A stretch of DNA of 31,601 bases from Flavobacteriaceae bacterium (lineage in GTDB: Bacteria > Bacteroidota > Bacteroidia > Flavobacteriales > Flavobacteriaceae), in the NCBI GenBank assembly GCA_030625995.1, contig DAOUPU010000005.1, positions 1 through 31,601 on the forward strand. The letters run 5' to 3'. Positions within the stretch are counted from its first letter, which is position 1. Each line of letters opens with the position of its first letter. The notes below the pieces were generated by a model. The model was not told where the DNA came from and made no database searches. It saw only the letters and a list, made by a program, of their open reading frames with translations. Positions 16,639 through 25,253 of this stretch are shown here, in pieces. A program made the position numbers and the translations under genes.

Positions 16639-18411
16639 ATGACATTTTTAAGGGAATTATTGGCAGTAATTTTAGGTGTTTTCATCTCGTTTTTTATAAT
16701 GTTTATGGTGATGATAGCTATTGGAACCGCAATAGGATCTTCATTTGGTGAAGGGGAAGATATAAAAGTAAAACAGAACACAATTCTCACATTTAAATTG
16801 GATGAAATAATAAAGGACTATGCCCCAAAAAGCAATGATCCATTTGAAGAAATTCTTGGAATTGGTGAAAAAAAAATGGGTTTGAATAGTATAATAAATG
16901 CGATTGAAAATGCAAAATATGATGACAATATTATCGGAATTAGCATTGAGATCAATCAAATAAATTCTGGAATTGCCCAAACTCAATCTATTCGAGACAA
17001 ATTGAATGAATTTAAGGAATCGGGTAAATTTGTCACCGCATATGCAGATTTTTTTGATCAAAAAAACTATTACTTGAGTTCTGTTGCCGATTCGATATAT
17101 GTGAATCCTGTTGGAAGTATTGATCTGAGAGGACTCAGAGCTGAAATGTTATATTTTAAGGATTTTCAGGATAAGTATGGAGTAAAAATGGAGGTAATAC
17201 GTCATGGAAAATATAAAAGTGCTGTGGAACCTTTTTTAAGCAATAAAATGAGTGAGGCTAATAGAGAGCAGACATCAGAATTTTTGAACTCTATCTGGGG
17301 AGAACTAGTAGATGACATGGCAGAGAGTAGAAATAAGACAAATTTTGAGATTAATCAAATTGCTGATGATCTATTGGCCAGAAACCCTGATCTAGCTTTA
17401 GATAACAATATGATAACCAATCAGTTATATAGAGATCAATACGATAAAATTCTAAAGGATCTGTCAGGAGTTTTAAATGACGGTAAACTGAATAAAATGA
17501 AACTAAAGGATTATATAAGTTCTGGAAAGGGGAGAATTCGTTCTACCTCAAAAAATAGAATTGCCGTTGTATATGCTCAGGGAGAAATTAAATATGGTAA
17601 AGGAGATGAAGATTATATTGGACAAGAACTTATAATAAAAGCATTAAAAAAAGCTCGAAGCTCCAGCAATGTAAAGGCAATTGTTTTTAGAGTCAACTCA
17701 CCTGGAGGCAGTGCGCTGGCATCTGATCTAATTTGGCGCGAGATCGAATTGACCAAAGAAGAAAAACCTGTTATTGTCTCTATGGGAAATATGGCGGCAT
17801 CGGGGGGTTATTATATCTCCTGTAATGCGGACAGAATTATTGCTGAGCCAACAACCATTACAGGTAGTATAGGTGTATTTGGAATATTATTGAATTTTAG
17901 TGATCTGTCTAATAGAATTGGAATTAATTCTGAACAAATAGGTACAAACAAACAATCAATCGGATACACTCCTTTTGAGCCCATAACCGATGAATTTTAT
18001 GAAGTAACCAAAGAAGGTGTGGAAACGGTTTACACAACCTTTGTAAAAAGGGTGGCTAAAGGCAGAGATATGACTTTTGAAGAAATTGATAGCATAGCAC
18101 AAGGAAGGGTTTGGACAGGAAAAGAAGCAGTAGAGAACGGATTGGTAGATGAACTAGGTAATTTAGAGGATGCTATTAGAACTGCTGCAGAAATGGCAGA
18201 TGTTGAAAATTATAGAATAAGAAACTATCCGGAATATGAAAAGGATTTGTCAGATTTATTCAAATCGTCGTCTTTTATTAATGCTAAAAAAGAAAGTTTA
18301 TTGAAAGAAGAATTGGGTGAAACCAACTATGGTATTTACTCTAGACTGAAAGAGATATATCAATTTAAAGGTGTTCAAGCCAGATTGCCATATCGATTGG
18401 AGATAAAATAA
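16639..18411 (+). CDS. sppA: Signal peptide peptidase SppA, 67-kDa type
   Basis: The 590-residue protein is a membrane-anchored serine protease that cleaves leftover signal peptides. One N-terminal membrane helix (residues 7-32) is followed by two tandem peptidase S49 repeats, the long bacterial form. The Lys general base is Lys193 in GKYKSAVEPF of the first repeat, and the nucleophile is Ser388 in MAASGGYY of the second repeat, the same split as in E. coli SppA (Lys209/Ser409). VNSPGGSALASD (352-363) forms the substrate strand. It lies divergent from folK-dNK, with no recognisable -7/-33 pair in the 112-base spacer, and is convergent with an AraC-type gene. Confidence 0.94.
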   Translation: MTFLRELLAVILGVFISFFIMFMVMIAIGTAIGSSFGEGEDIKVKQNTILTFKLDEIIKDYAPKSNDPFEEILGIGEKKMGLNSIINAIENAKYDDNIIGISIEINQINSGIAQTQSIRDKLNEFKESGKFVTAYADFFDQKNYYLSSVADSIYVNPVGSIDLRGLRAEMLYFKDFQDKYGVKMEVIRHGKYKSAVEPFLSNKMSEANREQTSEFLNSIWGELVDDMAESRNKTNFEINQIADDLLARNPDLALDNNMITNQLYRDQYDKILKDLSGVLNDGKLNKMKLKDYISSGKGRIRSTSKNRIAVVYAQGEIKYGKGDEDYIGQELIIKALKKARSSSNVKAIVFRVNSPGGSALASDLIWREIELTKEEKPVIVSMGNMAASGGYYISCNADRIIAEPTTITGSIGVFGILLNFSDLSNRIGINSEQIGTNKQSIGYTPFEPITDEFYEVTKEGVETVYTTFVKRVAKGRDMTFEEIDSIAQGRVWTGKEAVENGLVDELGNLEDAIRTAAEMADVENYRIRNYPEYEKDLSDLFKSSSFINAKKESLLKEELGETNYGIYSRLKEIYQFKGVQARLPYRLEIK

Positions 18412-18502
18412 AAAAATAAGGCATAGAAAGTCGCTATATTTTTATATACTCTACGATTTTTTTATGTCAAAACCGATCGGATCTATCATGGAGAGCAGGT
18501 TG

Positions 18503-19378
18503 TTATTGAATGAGAAGCTGTTTTACTTCATTCCGATATTTTAAAGGACTTTTCCCCGTAATTTTCTTAAACAGCTTGCTAAAGTGTGAAAAGTTATTGA
18601 ATCCACTTTCAAGGCAAACGTCTGTAATATTGGAGTGCGTTTCCAATAGTAGCTTTGTTGAATGCACAATTCTGAATTCATTAACAAATTGAGTAAAGGT
18701 CTTTCCTGTTACATTTTTGTAATATCTACAAAATGCAGGTACGGTCATACTTACCGTATCAGCTACTTCCTCGAGTGTGATAGGGCGATAAAAATTTTCT
18801 CTAACAAGCTTAAAAATTATGTCAATTCGTTCATTGTCCTGCTGTTTAACTTCAAAGGCATAACCATCTACATTTAATAAAGTGTAATCTTTTGCCAGAG
18901 ATAACTCTTTCAAAAGGTCAATAAAATGAGTGATACGGTCTATTCCCTCTAATTTAATAAGAGTTTTAATTTTAGGTCCCAATAACAGCTTGGTGTCTTT
19001 GCCAAACAAAATTCCCATTTTAGCCCTTTCAAATAAATTTTTTATGAGAATCATTTCAGGAATATCAAAAAAACTTTCGCCTAGAAAATCTTCTTTAAAT
19101 TGAATAACGGTTTCTGTACCATTGGATGTAAATCTATCTACAAAACCATTATGGGGTAAATTCGCACCAATTAAAATTAATTGGCTATTATTGAAATAGG
19201 AAAGATGATTTCCAATATGTCTTTTACCTTTAGCTTTATTTACATAAACCAGTTCCATTTCCGGATGAAAATGCCAAAAAGGAAGTTTTTCTTCTACTAG
19301 ATCGTTATGAAGCCTTATTGACAAGGAGCTCCCAAATTCCGGTAAAATCTTCTCAAATGTAGGTTTGTTACCAGTCAT
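18503..19378 (-). CDS. AraC-family transcriptional regulator
   Basis: The 291-residue protein has an N-terminal cupin-type effector domain (EKLPFWHFHPEMELVYV near residues 29-45, with the histidine-rich strand usual for such sensors) and a C-terminal AraC double helix-turn-helix from about residue 190, with TLEEVADTVSMTVPAFCRYYKNVTG and DVCLESGFNNFSHFSKLFKKITGKSP. Small sugars or other ligands usually bind the cupin, but the ligand here is unknown. It stands alone: sppA is convergent downstream and folA ends upstream on the same strand. A promoter pair was found upstream. Confidence 0.88.
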   Translation of the reverse strand: MTGNKPTFEKILPEFGSSLSIRLHNDLVEEKLPFWHFHPEMELVYVNKAKGKRHIGNHLSYFNNSQLILIGANLPHNGFVDRFTSNGTETVIQFKEDFLGESFFDIPEMILIKNLFERAKMGILFGKDTKLLLGPKIKTLIKLEGIDRITHFIDLLKELSLAKDYTLLNVDGYAFEVKQQDNERIDIIFKLVRENFYRPITLEEVADTVSMTVPAFCRYYKNVTGKTFTQFVNEFRIVHSTKLLLETHSNITDVCLESGFNNFSHFSKLFKKITGKSPLKYRNEVKQLLIQ

Positions 19379-19422
19379 TTGTATATGTGATTTGTTTGTT
19401 TTGAAGAATCTGTATTGAAGAA

Positions 19423-19456
19423 CAAAAATATGTTATTTTAACATCTTAATGTCAAA
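19423..19456 (-). promoter_or_regulatory. Promoter of the AraC-type regulator
   Basis: On the minus strand TTTG (19456-19453) and TATTTTTG (19430-19423), spaced 22 bases, match the Bacteroidota -33/-7 pattern about 45 bases before the ATG at 19378. Confidence 0.5.
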
Positions 19457-19551
19457 AAGTTATTAATTATTGTTAATACAACATATAAAATGATATTTCT
19501 TTAGATGTAGCTTTATTGATTTGACGTTTTACAAAAAGGATTCTTTTTTAG

Positions 19552-20031
19552 TTACTTTTCATAAGTAACAAAACTATAATCAAACTTATTCATCTCATCA
19601 GCTTTAAATTTTTCTCGAGATTTCTCCTTCCAGATGGAAGTGTCAATTTCAGGAAAAAAAGCATCCGCTTCAAATTCATGATGGACAATTGTCAAGTCTA
19701 ATTTGTCGGCTATAGGCATTGCTAATTTGTAAATTTCGGCTCCACCAAGAATAAAAGGATTTTTATCTTGCTTAACATTTTTCAAAGCTTCATCGAGAGA
19801 ATTTACTACTATACAATTGTTGGCTTTATAGTTTTTATTTCGAGTGATAATGATTGTTGTTCGATTAGGTAAGGGTTTGCCCAGGGATTCAAAGGTCTTT
19901 CTGCCCATAATTACATGATGGCCATTTGTAACTCTTTTAAATCGTTTCAAATCTTCTGGAAGATGCCAAATTAACTTGTTATTTATGCCAAGCGCGTTAT
20001 TGTTGGCAATTGCTGCAATAATTGTAATCAT
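19552..20031 (-). CDS. folA: Dihydrofolate reductase
   Basis: FolA reduces dihydrofolate to tetrahydrofolate with NADPH, replenishing the cofactor oxidised by ThyA. The 159-residue protein starts at the ATG at 20031 (a TTG one codon before is less likely). Trp22 and Asp27 in IWHLPEDLKRFK match the E. coli active site, and GRKTFESLGKPLP plus TIIITRN form the NADPH-binding strands. ILGGAEIY lies in the C-terminal half as expected. The upstream 2TM gene ends four bases before, so both are on one transcript, with thyA further upstream on the same strand. Confidence 0.96.
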   Translation of the reverse strand: MITIIAAIANNNALGINNKLIWHLPEDLKRFKRVTNGHHVIMGRKTFESLGKPLPNRTTIIITRNKNYKANNCIVVNSLDEALKNVKQDKNPFILGGAEIYKLAMPIADKLDLTIVHHEFEADAFFPEIDTSIWKEKSREKFKADEMNKFDYSFVTYEK

Positions 20032-20035
20032 CAAA

Positions 20036-20404
20036 TTAAGAATTAATATCTTCCTCGGAATTATCGGGAGTGAAGGCTCCTTTTTTTTCTAGACTTTTTT
20101 CTAGATTGTCCAATTTTATTTGATGTTTCTCCATTAACAATTCTGTTTGAATTCTAACCCATTCTTTGCCGAAGAATCGATTCATAACAAAAACATTCAC
20201 AAAGTGAATTGTAAGAATAAATAACCAAATAAAAATGGCCCAAACGAACCAGTCATGTTCGGGTTTATATTTTATAATTTTATTTAGAACAACAAAAAAT
20301 ACAGATCCAACCAAAAACAGTATAAAATGAAAATATAATCGCTTTTTTTGTTTGGTACGTTTCCTGGCTTTTTCGTAAGCTTCGTATTGTTCGTTATCTT
20401 TCAA
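20036..20404 (-). CDS. 2TM domain membrane protein
   Basis: The 122-residue product begins with a basic region (residues 8-23), has two hydrophobic helices (about 24-44 and 52-73) and ends in a charged helical tail, matching the 2TM domain family (PF13239) common in Bacteroidota. These small inner-membrane proteins occur alone or attached to LytTR regulators, and their role is unknown. Four bases separate it from folA downstream; 149 bases with no clear promoter or terminator separate it from the TonB-C-like gene upstream. Confidence 0.82.
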   Translation of the reverse strand: MKDNEQYEAYEKARKRTKQKKRLYFHFILFLVGSVFFVVLNKIIKYKPEHDWFVWAIFIWLFILTIHFVNVFVMNRFFGKEWVRIQTELLMEKHQIKLDNLEKSLEKKGAFTPDNSEEDINS

Positions 20405-20553
20405 TATATATTGATTTAATGTTTTTGCTAAAAAAACTAATATTAATAGGGTAAATAATACAGTCTACTAAATTAAAGTCTTTATGCTTAAAATCAAAGG
20501 ATTATTTTTCTGCTTGGTCTATTTAAGTAATAAATATCTAAGTAATTGATACC

Positions 20554-21015
20554 CTAGTGTTTATTTTTTACAACCGTAAACACTATCGGTATTGTATACC
20601 TTACGTTAACGGTTTTTTCTCTTTGCATTCCCGGAGAAGAATACTGTGGTACCGAATTAATTAGCCTTATTGCTTCATTTACAAAAGGAGTGTAATCACT
20701 TCCTTTTGTCTTAACATTTGTTACATTACCTTGTTTGTCGACTATAAAAATTACTGTTATTTCATAATTACCGGCCTCCAGATCGGTGTTGGTTGAAACA
20801 GAAGCATCAAAATTCTTATCAATATGCTCCGTCAATTTTTTATTTGAGCAAATATTTTTACTTGAAGTTGATTTGTATCCTTCACATCCCTTGTAAACAG
20901 GAGGGTTTTGTACCATAATAAATTCCACTGGTTTCTCATTATTAGGGATGTCTTTTTCCTGAGAAAATGCTATTGTTGTGAATAAAAATATGACTAATAA
21001 TAGAGTATTTTTCAT
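20554..21015 (-). CDS. Secreted TonB-C-terminal-like protein
   Basis: The 153-residue protein starts with a signal peptide ending near AFSQ (residue 19), followed by PVYKGCEGY (39-47), a motif found in many flavobacterial small TonB-like proteins, and a C-terminal beta-alpha-beta unit (EITVIFIVDKQGNVTNVK, residues 84-101) like the TonB C-terminal domain. It lacks the membrane anchor plus proline-rich linker of true TonB, so classical energy transduction is unlikely. Two cysteines (about 44 and 56) could form a disulfide. It begins nine bases after thyA, so it is in that transcript. Function unknown. Confidence 0.72.
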   Translation of the reverse strand: MKNTLLLVIFLFTTIAFSQEKDIPNNEKPVEFIMVQNPPVYKGCEGYKSTSSKNICSNKKLTEHIDKNFDASVSTNTDLEAGNYEITVIFIVDKQGNVTNVKTKGSDYTPFVNEAIRLINSVPQYSSPGMQREKTVNVRYTIPIVFTVVKNKH

Positions 21016-21024
21016 TTAAAAATA

Positions 21025-21849
21025 TTAAACGGATACCAATCCTTTAATATGAGGGTATGGATCATAGTCAGCCAATTCAAAATCGTCAAAGTTAAAATCA
21101 AATATATTCTTAACAGAAGGATTTAATTTCATTTTGGGTAGAGGTCTTGGCTCTCTAGATAACTGTAAATCAATTTGTTCCAAATGATTATTATATATAT
21201 GAGCATCTCCAAAAGTATGTACAAAATCACCATATTCTAGTCCCGTAACCTGAGCAATCATCATAGTTAGTAAGGCGTATGAGGCTATATTAAAAGGTAC
21301 TCCTAGAAATATATCAGCACTTCGTTGGTATAATTGACAGGATAATTTTCCATCGGCCACATAAAATTGAAAAAATGCATGGCATGGAGGAAGAGCAGCT
21401 TTATTATTTTTAACATTTTCGGCAAACGAAATTGAAGTATCAGGCAGAACACTTGGATTCCATGCCGAAACTAGCATACGTCTGCTATCAGGATTTGACT
21501 TTAATGTATCAATTAGTTCAGAAATTTGATCAATACCATCCCCATTCCAATTGCGCCATTGAAAACCATAGACCGGCCCAAGATCTCCATTCTCATCAGC
21601 CCAAGCATCCCATATTTTCACACCATTTTCCTTTAAGTAAGCAATATTTGTATCCCCTTTTAAGAACCAAAGAAGCTCATAAATTATTGATTTTAGATGT
21701 AATTTTTTAGTGGTAACCATAGGAAAACCATCCGCCAGATTAAATCTCATTTGATGGCCAAAAATACTTTTCGTTCCGGTTCCTGTCCTGTCGGTTTTTT
21801 CTATTCCGTTATCTCTAACTTCTTTTATTAAATCTAAGTATTGCTTCAT
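21025..21849 (-). CDS. thyA: Thymidylate synthase
   Basis: ThyA methylates dUMP to dTMP using methylenetetrahydrofolate and releases dihydrofolate. The 274-residue protein has the catalytic Cys156 in LPPCHAFFQF, the dUMP-binding QRSADIFLGVPFNIASYA (175-192) and DRTGTGTKSIFG near the N terminus. A short insertion (about residues 137-152) before the catalytic cysteine is longer than in E. coli ThyA. It heads a minus-strand gene run with a TonB-C-like gene, a 2TM gene and folA, so the enzyme that regenerates its cofactor is close by. Confidence 0.97.
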   Translation of the reverse strand: MKQYLDLIKEVRDNGIEKTDRTGTGTKSIFGHQMRFNLADGFPMVTTKKLHLKSIIYELLWFLKGDTNIAYLKENGVKIWDAWADENGDLGPVYGFQWRNWNGDGIDQISELIDTLKSNPDSRRMLVSAWNPSVLPDTSISFAENVKNNKAALPPCHAFFQFYVADGKLSCQLYQRSADIFLGVPFNIASYALLTMMIAQVTGLEYGDFVHTFGDAHIYNNHLEQIDLQLSREPRPLPKMKLNPSVKNIFDFNFDDFELADYDPYPHIKGLVSV

Positions 21850-21941
21850 TTTTGCATTAAAGATTAAAATATTCCGGTTAAATTTTAGACTAACTAGATT
21901 AAACTAAAATACTTTCGAGAAAAAGTCGTTTTTTCTGTGGC

Positions 21942-21949
21942 CAAAGATA
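21942..21949 (-). promoter_or_regulatory. Possible -7 element for thyA
   Basis: TATCTTTG on the minus strand is an exact TAnnTTTG match about 92 bases before thyA. No TTG -33 element fits. The predicted leader would include an inverted repeat, AGAAAAA and TTTTTCT around a 5-base loop (21918-21936). Confidence 0.35.
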
Positions 21950-22032
21950 AATTATTATCTAGTAAATTATAAAAAAGACCTATTAATCTTTAAGAAGTTA
22001 TTAACTTAGATAAGCCGAATAATTTCGGGAAA

Positions 22033-23424
22033 TCAACCAATGATCATCCCGGCGATCGTTGCAGATAGAAGCGAAGCAATAGAACCACCAATCAACGCCT
22101 TCATTCCAAATTCAGACAATGTTTTCCGTTGTCCGGGAGCCAGAGAACCAATTCCTCCAATCTGAATTCCGATAGATGCAAAATTGGCAAAACCGCATAA
22201 CATATAGGTAGCCATTATGATAGACTTTTCATAGGATAAATGAATGCTATTTGTTATATTTTTTAATTCGGAAAGTTGTATATAGCCAACAAATTCACTT
22301 GCTGCCAATTTGATGCCTAACAGCTGTCCCATCAGCATCATATCTTCCTTTGCTACCCCGATTGACCACATTAAGGGAGCAAATATAGTGCCCAATATAG
22401 ATTCTAATGTGAGTTTTGGGTAAGGAGTATTTGTTGCCATCCATTCATTAAAGTATGTTATATCTCCAATCCATCCTAAGATTCCATTTATCATGGCAAT
22501 AAATGCTACAAAAACTAACAACATAGCACCAACATTGACTGCTAATTTTAGTCCTTGCGTAGTGCCGTTTGATATAGCATCTAAAATATTAGTTCCAATT
22601 TTTTCGGAAGAAACATTTACATCTGTAATTACTTTTTCAGTTTGAGGATACAATATTTTAGATATTACAATTGCTCCTGGAGCAGCCATAACCGACGCGG
22701 CTAAAAGATGCTTGGCAAATTTTAATCTAAGAACTGGATCATCACCTCCAAGAAACCCAATATAGGCAGCCAATACAGCTCCTGCAACGGTAGCCATTCC
22801 TCCGATCATAACCAAAAGCATTTCAGATTTATTCATCTTTTCCAGGTATGCTTTTATAAGTAAAGGAGCTTCAGTTTGACCTAAAAAAATATTTCCGGCT
22901 ACACTCAAACTCTCTGCTCCTGAGATCTTTAGTGTTTTGGATAGTAACCAAGCCATTCCTTTTACAATTTTTTGAATAAGCCCCATATAGAACAAGACCG
23001 AGGTTAAAGCTGAAAAAAATATGATAGTTGGCAACACCTGAAATGCAAAAATAAATCCAAAAGTATCCATATCAACTACTAGTCCTTCAAAAAGAAACTT
23101 GCTTCCCGCTCTGGTATAATCCAACACACTGACAAATATTTTACCTACTGCTTCAAATGCCGCTTGAATAAACGAAATTTTCAGAACACCAATAGCTATC
23201 AATAATTGAAAAGCCAACCCGATTCCCGCGGTTTTCCAGTTTATTGCTTTTTTATTAGAGCTAAAAAGATAGGCTATAAAGACGAGTACGACCATCCCTA
23301 AAATACCTCTCCAAATTGAGGTAAATGTAGAGCCTTCGCTTAAGATAATTCCATTAGTAATTTCTTGTGCTTGTCCAGAAAAATAATTAAAAAATAAAAA
23401 AGCTATAAGAATTAGTTTTTTCAT
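22033..23424 (-). CDS. CNT-family nucleoside transporter with N-terminal signal-like extension
   Basis: The 463-residue protein belongs to the concentrative nucleoside transporter (NupC) family, which imports nucleosides with sodium or protons. GQTEAPLLIKAYL (about 182-194) is the family signature, and the C-terminal half has CGFANFASIGIQIGG (412-426), the usual Nup-gate and core helices. It opens with a signal-like stretch (MKKLILIAFLFFNYFSGQAQ, residues 1-20) before the first expected transporter helix, which is unusual for CNTs. It follows the DUF151 gene by a single base (TAGAATG), so the two are co-transcribed. A nearby deoxynucleoside kinase could use the imported nucleosides. Confidence 0.9.
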   Translation of the reverse strand: MKKLILIAFLFFNYFSGQAQEITNGIILSEGSTFTSIWRGILGMVVLVFIAYLFSSNKKAINWKTAGIGLAFQLLIAIGVLKISFIQAAFEAVGKIFVSVLDYTRAGSKFLFEGLVVDMDTFGFIFAFQVLPTIIFFSALTSVLFYMGLIQKIVKGMAWLLSKTLKISGAESLSVAGNIFLGQTEAPLLIKAYLEKMNKSEMLLVMIGGMATVAGAVLAAYIGFLGGDDPVLRLKFAKHLLAASVMAAPGAIVISKILYPQTEKVITDVNVSSEKIGTNILDAISNGTTQGLKLAVNVGAMLLVFVAFIAMINGILGWIGDITYFNEWMATNTPYPKLTLESILGTIFAPLMWSIGVAKEDMMLMGQLLGIKLAASEFVGYIQLSELKNITNSIHLSYEKSIIMATYMLCGFANFASIGIQIGGIGSLAPGQRKTLSEFGMKALIGGSIASLLSATIAGMIIG

Positions 23425-23425
23425 T

Positions 23426-24037
23426 CTAATTAGTATTTTCTCTTTTTGAGATCTCGTCTCTTAATTTGGCGGCCAATTCGTAGTCTTCATTTGCCACCGC
23501 TTTTTCCAATTTATTTTGTAATTCTTTTAGTGATTCATCTTTATATGAAGTGGTCTCCTCAACAACATCTGCTACCAGATCTTCCATTTTAAATTTAGAT
23601 TGTAAGATTTTAGTCTCATCTTTTATTTTGAGGATAACTCCGGCTTTGTCTAAAATATTTTCGAAAGTGAAAATGGGTGCGTTAAATCTCGTTGCTAGTG
23701 CAATAGCATCGGAGGTTCTGGCATCTATAATTTCTTCAATTTTATCACATTCACATATCAAACTAGAATAGAATACGCCGTCTACTAATTTATGAATGAT
23801 TACCTGTTTTACAATGATGTTAAATCTATCGGCAAAGCTTTTGAATAAATCATGGGTAAGAGGCCGAGGAGGTTTAATTTCTTTCTCCAAGGCAATTGCA
23901 ATTGACTGAGCTTCAAAGGCTCCAATTATAATTGGCAATGTTCGTTCTCCATCTACTTCACTTAAAACTAGTGCATAAGCCCCACTTTGTGTTTGGCTAT
24001 AGGAGATGCCTTTAATATTTAAACGTACTAAACTCAC
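23426..24037 (-). CDS. Bifunctional nuclease family (DUF151) protein with UVR motif
   Basis: The 203-residue protein has an N-terminal DUF151/BFN domain (about residues 1-135), with LPIIIGAFEAQSIA (34-47) and ARTSDAIALATRFNAPIF (106-123), as in the plant bifunctional nuclease and bacterial relatives. The last 35 residues carry a UVR motif (LEKAVANEDYELAAKLRDEI) of the kind that mediates protein contacts in UvrB, UvrC and Clp ATPases. The start is GTG. The biochemical activity in bacteria is unsettled. Pairing with the CNT transporter by a one-base gap is a firm sign of shared expression. Confidence 0.87.
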   Translation of the reverse strand: MSLVRLNIKGISYSQTQSGAYALVLSEVDGERTLPIIIGAFEAQSIAIALEKEIKPPRPLTHDLFKSFADRFNIIVKQVIIHKLVDGVFYSSLICECDKIEEIIDARTSDAIALATRFNAPIFTFENILDKAGVILKIKDETKILQSKFKMEDLVADVVEETTSYKDESLKELQNKLEKAVANEDYELAAKLRDEISKRENTN

Positions 24038-24194
24038 TATTTAAGATACAATTTGTTTATAATTTTAATAGTAATAATAAAGATAAGCAAATGGAAATAA
24101 ATTCTTATCAAAAAGGCCTTCAAAATTAAGGACTTATTTCATCCAATAATTCAGATAGCCTTAATTTGGCACAATTTAATAAAATTAAGTGATT

Positions 24195-25154
24195 TTATTG
24201 ATTACTTTTAAATTCTTTTAATTTTTCTGTCAATGCAGGAACGACTTCAAAGGCATCTCCTACAATACCGTAATCAGCAGCTTTAAAAAATGGAGCTTCG
24301 GGGTCAATATTAATAACAACCTTAACTTTTGAGGCATTTACACCTGCCAAATGTTGGATGGCTCCGGATATGCCTATAGCAACATATAAGTTGGAGGAGA
24401 CGGGTTTTCCGGTTTGCCCCACGTGTTCACTATGTGGTCTCCACTCCATATCCGATACTGGTTTCGAACAAGCCGTAGCAGCTCCTAAAACTTCTGCAAG
24501 ATCTTCAATAATAGCCCAATTCTCCGGTCCCTTTAAGCCTCTGCCACCTGATACTACTATATCAGCATCCGCAATTGTAACCTTTCCGGTTGTTTTATCA
24601 ATAGAATTAGAACTTACCCCACTTTCGATCAGAGATGGAGCATATTCTTCAACATTTCCGTCTACCTTAGCTTCTTTTAAACCAAAGGAGTTTTTAGCTA
24701 ATCCAACTACTTTTATTTCGGTCTTTATTTCGGAGAAATTGAAACATTTGTTGGAAAATGCATTTCTTTTAACAACAAATGGGCTGCTGCTAATAGGCAA
24801 AGCCACAACGTTAGATGCATAACCAGCATTTAAATTCACTGCTGCCAAAGGGGCTATACTCAGCCCATCAACGCTAGAGTCAATAACCACTACAGATGCA
24901 CTTTCCTTAGCTGCTGCTTGTTGAATGATATTAGCTATGATTTTAGGATTTAAGCTTTTTATAGATTCGTTTTTCATAGCTAGAACCTTTTCAGCACCAT
25001 ATGTATATAATTCCGTGGGGTCAACTGCATTCAAGGTTAGAACAACTAGATCTGTTCCTAATTGTTCGGCTAAGTTTTTCCCATAGGAGGTAACTTCTAA
25101 GGCAACTTTTTTAAATTTTCCGTCCGAGGATTCGGCATATACTAAAACTGACAT
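24195..25154 (-). CDS. etfA: Electron transfer flavoprotein alpha subunit
   Basis: EtfA holds the FAD of the heterodimeric flavoprotein that passes electrons from acyl-CoA dehydrogenases to the quinone pool. The 319-residue protein has the C-terminal FAD domain with SGGRGL (202-207), GQTG (246-249), ISGAIQHLAG (262-271) and INIDPEAPFF (281-290), the last matching the family signature near INKDPEAPIF. The N-terminal part resembles the adenine-nucleotide alpha-hydrolase fold shared with EtfB. It lies 99 bases after etfB on the same strand, and that spacer can form two hairpins. Confidence 0.96.
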   Translation of the reverse strand: MSVLVYAESSDGKFKKVALEVTSYGKNLAEQLGTDLVVLTLNAVDPTELYTYGAEKVLAMKNESIKSLNPKIIANIIQQAAAKESASVVVIDSSVDGLSIAPLAAVNLNAGYASNVVALPISSSPFVVKRNAFSNKCFNFSEIKTEIKVVGLAKNSFGLKEAKVDGNVEEYAPSLIESGVSSNSIDKTTGKVTIADADIVVSGGRGLKGPENWAIIEDLAEVLGAATACSKPVSDMEWRPHSEHVGQTGKPVSSNLYVAIGISGAIQHLAGVNASKVKVVINIDPEAPFFKAADYGIVGDAFEVVPALTEKLKEFKSNQ

Positions 25155-25253
25155 ATATATGTTTTTAATTTTTTCCTGAGATTATTTCAGGAGGTGTTTA
25201 AATTTTAATTCTTTTAAGATTCCAATTTGAGTTTGGAATTATTTATTCACAAA

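Noticed and set aside
18412..18502. T-rich stretch between sppA and the convergent AraC-type gene as a terminator.
   Set aside because: Only an imperfect TATA-type stem could be drawn; no convincing hairpin precedes the T run.
22015..22028. Hairpin CCGAA-TAAT-TTCGG just after the CNT transporter stop.
   Set aside because: The stem is only five bases and no T run follows on the transcribed strand, so I did not call a terminator.
24105..24167. Inverted repeat AAATTAAGG / CCTTAATTT with AAGGCCTTTTT nearby, downstream of etfA.
   Set aside because: The loop is 27 bases and the T run is short; it might end the etfBA transcript, but it is too weak to annotate.
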